NCBI GenBank assembly: GCA_039619475.1
Contig: CM077116.1
Location: 558,001-622,000, forward strand
Source of the DNA: Icerya purchasi
Lineage: Eukaryota > Arthropoda > Insecta > Hemiptera > Monophlebidae
Direction: 5' to 3'
DNA: 64,000 bases
Below the pieces are notes generated by a model, which saw only the letters and a program-made list of their open reading frames with translations, did not search any database and was not told where the DNA came from. Below, in pieces: positions 57,455 to 64,000 of the stretch. Both the position numbers and the translations under genes were made by a program. Numbering within the stretch: position 1 is the stretch's first letter; each line of letters begins with the position of its first letter.

Positions 57455-58345
57455 TTTTTTTTTCTATTTACATTGAATTACCTTATTACCAGGGTTATCA
57501 CGATGAAAGCTACCTTGGCTACTTAAAGACCACCGAACAGTCCGCCATCCTGAATGTAATTCTTCAAAATGTTATTCGATTGTTGTTCAATGCTTCCGTT
57601 AACATCGTGAAAGTGCGTGGACGAACTGCATTAAAATTACGGCATTCAATTAGAATATGCTGTTCCGGCTGATATTTCAATTCTGCACAGAGTGGACAGG
57701 CGTTAGCAGGAGTTATCCTTTGCAGTATGTGGTCATCGATTTTAGCTATATGCCCTATTTTTAGCCGATTGATCTTTGTGTATTCGATGCACGCGGGCTA
57801 TTAATCGGCGGCCGCCATGGCTCGATCATCGGCTTTATTCGGCGTAATAACCTAGTCTTGAATATCCATTCTTTGTTCCACTGCTCTGTTATTTTTTCTC
57901 GTAGAAACATATCGAGCATTGTTGGGCCTTGGGACTTACGCGGCATCGGAGATAACATAGCAGAGCGAGATTTTAGATTCGCGCCCTCATTCCCTGGGAT
58001 CTGCGTATGTGCAGAGAGTCACAGAAACTCGACCTGTTAGTCCTTCTGGTTTAACAATAGCAGAGTTTCTTGAATTTTTTTGCGCGATTGATTCTTCTGC
58101 GTTATTATTTTGCAGACTTTTTGTGGTGGTCAGGGAATCTGTAATAACCAGTATCTTGTTCCGTTGAGAATTGGAATTGTAGTACACCCGGAGACAGAAC
58201 AGAATGAAAACATTTCTGCATCCAGTGCTGAACATGCATCATTTAAACGGACTCGCATTAGAACATCACCAATTTCGTAAGCACACGCTGCTCGGAAGAA
58301 TTTACCTGTACAAGCCTTAGATCCGTCTGTGTACGCCTTAATCAA
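57455..58345 (-). mobile_element. LINE fragment with RNase H domain, inserted in C2
   Basis: The minus strand encodes IKAYTDGSKACTGKFF (RNase H start, 58,342) and ILVITDSLTTTKSLQNN (about 58,160), then a degraded active-site region. Further on come EWIFKTRLLRRIKP, and near the 3' end NRLKIGHIAKIDDHILQR with C..C and H...C (about 57,770-57,640). An A-tail lies at 57,451-57,460. Several frameshifts. This is an I-group-type layout (RNase H followed by RLRIGH end), different from the S/F/L-rich family at 62.4 kb. C1 has an uninterrupted site near 20,260. Confidence 0.75.
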
Positions 58346-58452
58346 ATCTGCATGCGTTGTTGAGTTTCAAAGTAATCTTATTTTCAATTCTCGGTATGAA
58401 CGACATTGAGAAGTAGACATATCACACGTCCTTTGTGTCATTTTATATAGTT

Positions 58453-58610
58453 GAATAACAGAATTACATCAGTAATTAACACAAAAATTTCAAAATAATA
58501 AATATTAAAGATACCGACATATTTCGGAGCAAAGCTACGAAACACGCCGGTGTTTTTAATATTTATTACATAATATATTTGTATTAATTACTAGTGTAAT
58601 TCTGTTATTC
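58453..58610. mobile_element. Foldback / MITE-like element
   Basis: The first 30 bases (GAATAACAGAATTACATCAG...) and the last 30, reversed, agree at about 27 positions, and the A/T-rich complementarity continues inward ('ataaatattaaa' versus 'tttaatatttat'). The whole 158 bases would fold into one long hairpin with a GC-richer loop (58,511-58,553). The homologous part of C1 (near 20,370) lacks it. Flanks share TATAG at 58,446-58,450 and 58,613-58,617, a possible short target duplication. Confidence 0.65.
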
Positions 58611-59340
58611 ATCTATAGAAATAGACTTCATGCCGAAATAATTTCTCTCTCTATCCTACGTAGATCTATTGCATCGAAAGTGCTGGTTTATTCTTCATGG
58701 ATTTACATTTACCTAGCTTGACTGGCAGCGATGGCATTGAAATACACGTTGTCCGCAAAAAGGGAAGACGAATATCGATCAGACAAAAAAGCAGTTCAAA
58801 TTATCTTACGTCCCTAGTGTAAGTGTTGCGCCGTCTCGGAACAAACGTTACAAGTTCACTTACGCAAGATCGACTCGGCATACTCTAAGGTTCTTTTTCG
58901 TCTGACTACAATTCTCTTTTTAATGTCGTCCTTATTCTAGTGTGTAAGATGCTTACTGAATTGTAGCGACAAATGTATATTACTATTCTATGAACATTGG
59001 AAACTAAACTAGCAATTTTAAAAACGAAATGAATGAATAGAGTGTGTCTCAGTGCAGACACAGACTAGTGTAATACATCAGCGTGTGGTAGATGTGCATG
59101 ACAACGCGAGTATCTGTACGGTCGATCGGGCATTGTTTGTGTTCGGGCAAAATTTGGATACTTACATTCGAATTTGGAAACGAATTACTAAACGCTTATG
59201 ACGGGAAGAGCATGAGGAGCTGAAACTAGTTTTTGGTGTCTAGGTAATATGCTTATTTAATTTCCAGAATTCAGTCGAATTTCTGGGTACACCGGGCGGG
59301 AAGGAAAGAAAGGATGGCGTTTTTTTTTTTTGGTATACGA

Positions 59341-61749
59341 AAAGGATAAAGTGGGAAGGGAAATCAGATAAATTAGACGCCGAAAATTTATACGAAAGCA
59401 TAAAAGAAAAATTTGAAAAAGTATATAAAGAATGTAGGCAAATAAAAAATACGTCAGGAGAAGGAAAAATACAAAGGAAGAAAGAATGGATGACGCAAAA
59501 AATAATTGAAATGATAAAAAAAAGAGACAAACTGTACAAAAAAGTAAAAAAGAATAATCAAAATATTGAGTTAAGAAGAAAATACAATAAATTCAGAAAT
59601 CAAGTGAATGCAGAAATAAGACGGCAAAAAGACATGTTTGTCGGGAAAAGTTTTAAAGTGGCACAGGGGGATAACAGGAAAACTTGGTTAAATATAAACA
59701 AGATTATAGGAAAACAAAGGAGTCTAGGAGTAGATGAAACCATAAGTATATACTTTGGCAAGGAACAAGAAGCAAGAGAAATTGCAGATAAATTTAGTAA
59801 AGAATTCAAAAATGGTATAAAAAAACTAGAACACAAATGTAATAAAGTGCTATTAGAAAAAAGAGAAGAAGATGAAGTAAAAGTAAACATGTACTTACCT
59901 AAAGCAAACGTAGAACAGGTGGGGAAAATAATCGATGGATTAAAGGAAACAAAGGCCACCGGAATCGATGGAATAAGAATAAAAGATATGAAAACAGTAA
60001 AAATATGTATAGTGAAGGAAATCACTAAGCTAATTAATCAGACGTTAAAAGAAGGGAAAATACTAAATGGGTTAAAAATATCGAAAACGAGACCAATATA
60101 TAAAAAATGGAAACACAATGAATATGAAAACTATAGGCCAATTGCTGTAAGCAATGTAATTGCAACAATATTAGAAAAGTACGTAGCAAATAATCTAACG
60201 AAGTACCTACAAGAAAATAGGATAATTGACAAAACGCAATACGGATTTCAAAAAGGAAAATCCACATCGAAAGCAATCGGCGAGCTTACTGAAAAAATAA
60301 GAGATAGCTTTGAAGAGGGAAAGAAGGTGTTGATAACGTTCATAGATCTTAGTAGAGCATTTGAAACGGTTGATCATAAAATAATCATAAACACATTAGA
60401 GGAGATAGGAATAACGAATAATTTGAAAAAATGGTTTCAACGTTATTTAACACAAAGGAAAACATGCGTAAATATCTTAAATGTGCAAAGTGAAAAAGAG
60501 GAGATGGATGTAGGAGTTCCGCAGGGTAGCAACCTAGCGCCAATACTGTTTATTATATATACAAATGGTCTATATAAGGAATTAAGTTACAGTGAGGTAG
60601 TCGCGTACGCGGATGATATAGCAATAGTTACGTCACATAAAGATGTGAAGGAGGCAGAAATAAGGATGCAAAAAGATCTAATAACAATAAGTAAATGGGC
60701 ACACGATAAAAGTCTAAGAATAAATGTAAAAAAGACTAAAGCAATGATACTGCGGAAAAAAAGAGACAGCTCTGATTTGTATTGTCCAAATATAATAATG
60801 CACTCAAATGAATGTGTATACTCAATGGGGGAAAGACGCGAATGCGAAATGAAAAACTGTCAAAAGTTAGACATAGTAACGCAGTATAAACATTTTTGGA
60901 CGGTAATGATGGACCAACACTTAAGATGAGACATATATATGGAATACATTGCAAAGAAAATAAGAGCAGTTTTACCAGCTTTATATACATTAAAGAAATA
61001 TGCAACAAATGAAACATTAAAAGTAGTTTATTATGCGCTGGTAGAGTCGAGGATCAGATATGGAATTCAGGCATGGGGAATGGTGAGAAAAGCATACTTG
61101 GGGAAAATAAATAAACTGCAAATTAAATGCTTGAAATTAATAGGAAATCATAAAGGAGAAACCGATAGTGAAATAATTAAAAAAGAAAACGTAACGAGCA
61201 TAAGAGGAATGTACTTATTACTGAAGATATGGGAGTACATATCAGCAGAAAAGAAAATTGAATTGGAGGAAAGAATAAACAAAGAATACGAGTTGAGGGA
61301 AAAACTTTCGTATCAATTGCCGTTAGCAAGAACAAAGATGGGGGAGCAAACGGATAAATATATTATAACTCAGATGTTGAATAAAATATTCAAAGAAATA
61401 ATAGAGAAGGAAAAAATAGAGGAAAGGAAAAGGAAAACATAGGAATGGCTTCAGGAAGAAGAAAATATAAAAAAAATAATAAACATAAAATAAAAAGACA
61501 AAGCGCAACATAAAAAGCTAGGAAAAAAACAAAAAAAAACTGAATATAGAAAATAGAAATAGATTAGTAATTATTGATAAGTAAAATAGATAGATTAAGA
61601 AAATATTGCTCGATTATGTATATGTATAAGTTAATTTAAGATGGTAAAATGTCAAATAGGAAAATTCGTCGACAAGCGTTTTAGCTTGACGAAAATTTTT
61701 CTATGTAAAAAATTATAAATACATATTTTTCAAAAAAAAAAAAAAAAAA
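59341..61749 (+). mobile_element. LINE, nearly complete RT part, one nonsense codon
   Basis: One frame runs from about 59,341 to 61,442 with a single in-frame TGA (60,927-60,929) where the residue order HLR-W-D of relatives suggests Trp. RT motifs: NYRPIAVSNVIATILEKY, YGFQKGKSTSKAI, ITFIDLSRAFETVDHK (about 60,335-60,380), VGVPQGSNLAPILF and VAYADDIAIV (about 60,600-60,630). The part between 60,830 and 60,930 seems to contain a compensated frameshift. The C-terminal 167 codons equal the 39.9 kb copy. 3' hairpin at 61,669-61,692, A-tail to 61,749. No endonuclease, so 5'-truncated. CR1/jockey-like; clade unresolved. Confidence 0.88.
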
Positions 61750-62350
61750 CTGAAGATATGGGAGTACATATCAGCAGAAAAGAAAATTGAATTGGAGGAA
61801 AGAATAAACACAGAATACGAGTTGAGGGGAAAACTTTCGTATCAATTGCCGTTAGCAAGAACAAAGATGAGGGAGCAAACGAATAAATATATTATAACTC
61901 AGATGTTGAATAAAATACCCAAAGAAATAATAGAGAAGGAAAAAATAGGGGAAAGAAAAAGGAAAACATAGGAATGGCTTCAGGAAGAAGAAAATATAAA
62001 AAAAATAATAAACATAAAATAAAAAGACGAAGCGCAAGAAAAAAAGCTAGGAAAAAAAAAACAAAAAAAAACTGAATATAGAAAATAGAAATAGATTAGT
62101 AATTATTGATAAGTAAAATAGATGTGTAACAGTCGTATTGCTCGAATTCGAGCGTCGTGACTACCTATTCGTACATTCTAGTTGTACAGAATAGGCAGCG
62201 CTCATAGCAATTGTTATATGCAACGCAGAATAGATAGATTAAGTAAATATTACACGATTATGTATATGTATAAGTTAATTTAAGATGGTAAAATGTCAAA
62301 TAGGAAAATTCTTCGACAAGCGTTTTAGCTTGACGAAAATTTTTCTATGT

Positions 62351-62352
<2 letters not shown>
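61750..62352 (+). mobile_element. Second, shorter 3' copy of the same LINE, in tandem
   Basis: It begins directly behind the A-tail of the previous copy at 'ctgaagatatgggagtac' and repeats 61,220-61,700 with few changes. It is interrupted by a 105-base SINE-tail insertion (62,124-62,228) and its own 3' end is cut by the T-run of the next, opposite LINE at 62,353. Confidence 0.9.
62124..62228 (-). mobile_element. 5'-truncated SINE copy with 7-base target duplication
   Basis: Comparison with the neighbouring copy (61,570-61,600) shows 105 inserted bases flanked by AATAGAT (62,117-62,123 and 62,229-62,235). The insert matches the body of the tRNA-derived SINE at 6,440-6,525 (shared 'caattgttatatgcaacgca' and 'gactacctatt.gtaca'). 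In minus orientation it lacks the tRNA head, as expected for 5' truncation. The 3' end forms a short palindrome (GCTCGAATTCGAGC). Confidence 0.85.
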
Positions 62353-62386
<34 letters not shown>

Positions 62387-64000
62387 GGGCTTGTCAACCG
62401 AGGACCTTCACCCAGAAACAATTAAGGGAAAACGAAAGTTATACAGTGAGGCGATCAGCTATCGCTAATAAGAAGGAAACAATGGAGGGGATAATAAGTG
62501 TAGAAGAAAAAGACAGGATATAACGAGCACAAAAAGGAGCAGGAAGCCCCAGCCCAAGCAAGTGGGAATATAGAGCCGAGCGCTCCACCGAAAGAGCAGA
62601 GCACTCAAAGAACACGTGATCGGTGTCACAAACAACCGCATCGTTTGAATGGAGAGGACAACATGGGGAAGAGGTCAACGAGAGGCGAAAGCGTGAGGAA
62701 GGTAGCAAGGAATGGTTTAAGCGCAAACGCACAATGGAGACAACAACAGAGCGAGGAAGTGAAGGAAACAAAGGAACCAAGGATTTGAAGGAAGATTAGG
62801 CTGAACTGACAGATAAAAGAAGCGACAATTAGAAAAGGAGGAAGGGTACATATTTGACCAAAATCTGAGATGGAAATGTTTACACAAAGGCAAGAGATTA
62901 GAGGATGGGATTTTTTTGAAGAAGAATGTAGAAGAAGAAGCAGCAACCCGAGCCAAAGAATCAGCCTTCTCATTACCTGAGATGCCAGAATGACCAGGAA
63001 CCCACAGCAAGTCAACATGGATTCCATGGAGAGAAGAGAGAGTCCAAATGAGAGAACGTATGCGGAGAATAGAAAAATCACAGGAATGATTAGGAAGAGG
63101 AGAAGAGATGGCTTGAAGAGCACTCATGAAGTCGGATATGATCAGAAACTGGGAAGAAAGACGATTGGAGGAGATAAAAATAATGGAACGTAAAATAGCC
63201 ATTAGCTCGGCTGTAAATATGGAACAGAAAGAAGGAAGACAGAAGGATTCAGAGAAGTTATAGTCTGGAAGAATAAAAGAAGCACCAACCCCATCAGGCC
63301 CCTTAGAACCATCAGTGAAAATGGTAACATGAGAAGGGAAGAGAGAATTGACAATACTGTGGAATTCCTGTTTAATTACAGCTGGAGGGAGAGATTTTGC
63401 AAGTGTAGGCGAAATAAATACTTTGGGAGGATGGCAGAGATCGCTGAAGTTAAAGGAAAAATAAGGCAGACTATTAAAGGAAATTGTATACGGCCAAAAT
63501 GAACTAAGACGGAGAGAAATAAGGGACAGGATAGGAATTTTCCTAGGCACAAAGCGCCAATTCCGAGAAATTGAAAGGTAGGAAAAAATGAGAGAAGAAG
63601 ATGAGAGAGAAAGACGTTTAGCAAGGAAGCGATAGCCCAAATAAGATCTGCGAATAGACAGGGGAGGAACATTCGATTCAGCAAGCAATGCTGGAATAGG
63701 AGAGGATTTAAGAGCACCGAGACAGAGTCTAAGACAAGAATTTTGGATCACATCAAGTTTAGAGAGACGGGATTTGGAAGCGCAGGCATAAATGAACGAA
63801 CAGTAATCAAGCTTGGAGCGGACGATGGATTTATATAGAAGAATAAGAATGAAAGGGTCACCAACCCATTTAGTCGGAGACAGGGCCTTCAGCAGGTTCA
63901 ACCGTTTAGTAGAGGAGGAGGAAAGATATTTAATATGTTCGGAAAAAGTCAAACGACTATCGAGAAAGATACCGAGATAACGAAAGCAATTAACACGAGC
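62353..64000 (-). mobile_element. LINE with RNase H domain, running off the window
   Basis: T-run at 62,353-62,381 is the A-tail. The minus strand encodes the end of the RT (TFSEHIKYLSSSSTKRLNLL, IVRSKLDYCSFIY), then RNase H: VTIFTDGSKGPDGVGASFIL (about 63,330), FTAELMAILRSIIF, ISDFMSALQAISSPL and LLWVPGHSGISGNEKADSLA (about 63,010-62,950). After a frameshift between 62,780 and 62,717 it gives RLRLNHSLLP and CDTDHVFFEC (C-terminal Cys/His end). All four RNase H acidic/His positions look preserved. The 5' two thirds lie beyond the window. The protein is unusually rich in Ser, Phe and Leu. Confidence 0.88.

Larger units (their letters stand above)
55463..59340. repeat. Duplicated block C2 (partner at 17,480-21,070)
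   Basis: Collinear with C1. C2-specific insertions are a poly(T) LINE tail at 55,569-55,625, a LINE fragment at 57,455-58,345 and a foldback element at 58,453-58,610. The decayed coding relic of C1 is recognisable on the minus strand at 55,670-55,900 (NRRISNVAEGTEIKN, FLKNKYKRDKFDTDINNLTE, QIETSKNEYHS). The plus-strand frames at 55.9-56.3 kb are probably chance. The right edge is the start of a LINE at about 59,340. Confidence 0.8.

Overview
The window is nuclear DNA from an insect. It is AT-rich, has almost no closely packed genes, and is loaded with non-LTR retrotransposons (LINEs), tRNA-derived SINEs, a Penelope-like element, hAT and mariner DNA transposons and Helitron pieces. The insect call rests on a 7tm_6-type odorant receptor (OR) gene, a family known only from insects. 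The order cannot be fixed from the sequence; a repeat-rich hemipteran-like genome is a guess. The only convincing host gene is that OR gene at 35.84-37.15 kb (two exons, 398 codons). I see no rRNA gene, functional tRNA gene, CRISPR array or bacterial operon.

Layout. 0.4-6.8 kb: hAT-like element, an inverted LINE ORF1 piece followed by a jockey-like ORF2 relic, a hAT transposase relic, a retroelement tail and a tRNA-derived SINE. 9.0-14.5 kb: OR pseudogene with its 3' flank, into which a LINE fragment, a hAT-like MITE and a mariner were inserted. 17.5-21.1 kb: a duplicated block (C1) with decayed minus-strand coding sequence of unknown identity. 23.9-24.5 kb: Helitron-like repeat. 25.2-26.5 kb: unknown minus-strand gene relic and its upstream repeat. 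26.5-29.5 kb: Penelope-like element. 29.6-30.0 kb: inverted first part of an OR gene. 33.4-34.7 kb: decayed LINE. 35.8-39.4 kb: OR gene plus duplicated 3' flank.

39.9-51.8 kb is a LINE cluster. It includes a complete two-ORF element (46,832-51,508) nested in an older LINE, with a perfect 12-bp target-site duplication. 55.4-59.3 kb: SINE, then the second copy (C2) of the 17.5-21.1 kb block, carrying its own LINE and foldback insertions. 59.3-64 kb: nested LINEs, the last running off the window.

How it fits together: comparing the paralogous blocks (OR gene, OR pseudogene and inverted OR exon; C1 and C2; 26.0-26.5 and 30.3-30.8 kb) gives natural empty and filled sites, so several insertions can be delimited to within a few bases. 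The strongest points are the intact nested LINE, an OR pseudogene whose two halves lie in opposite orientation about 20 kb apart as if split by an inversion, a SINE tail shared by two loci, and duplicated remnants of unrecognised coding sequence. Similarity statements come from reading alignments by eye, not from computation.
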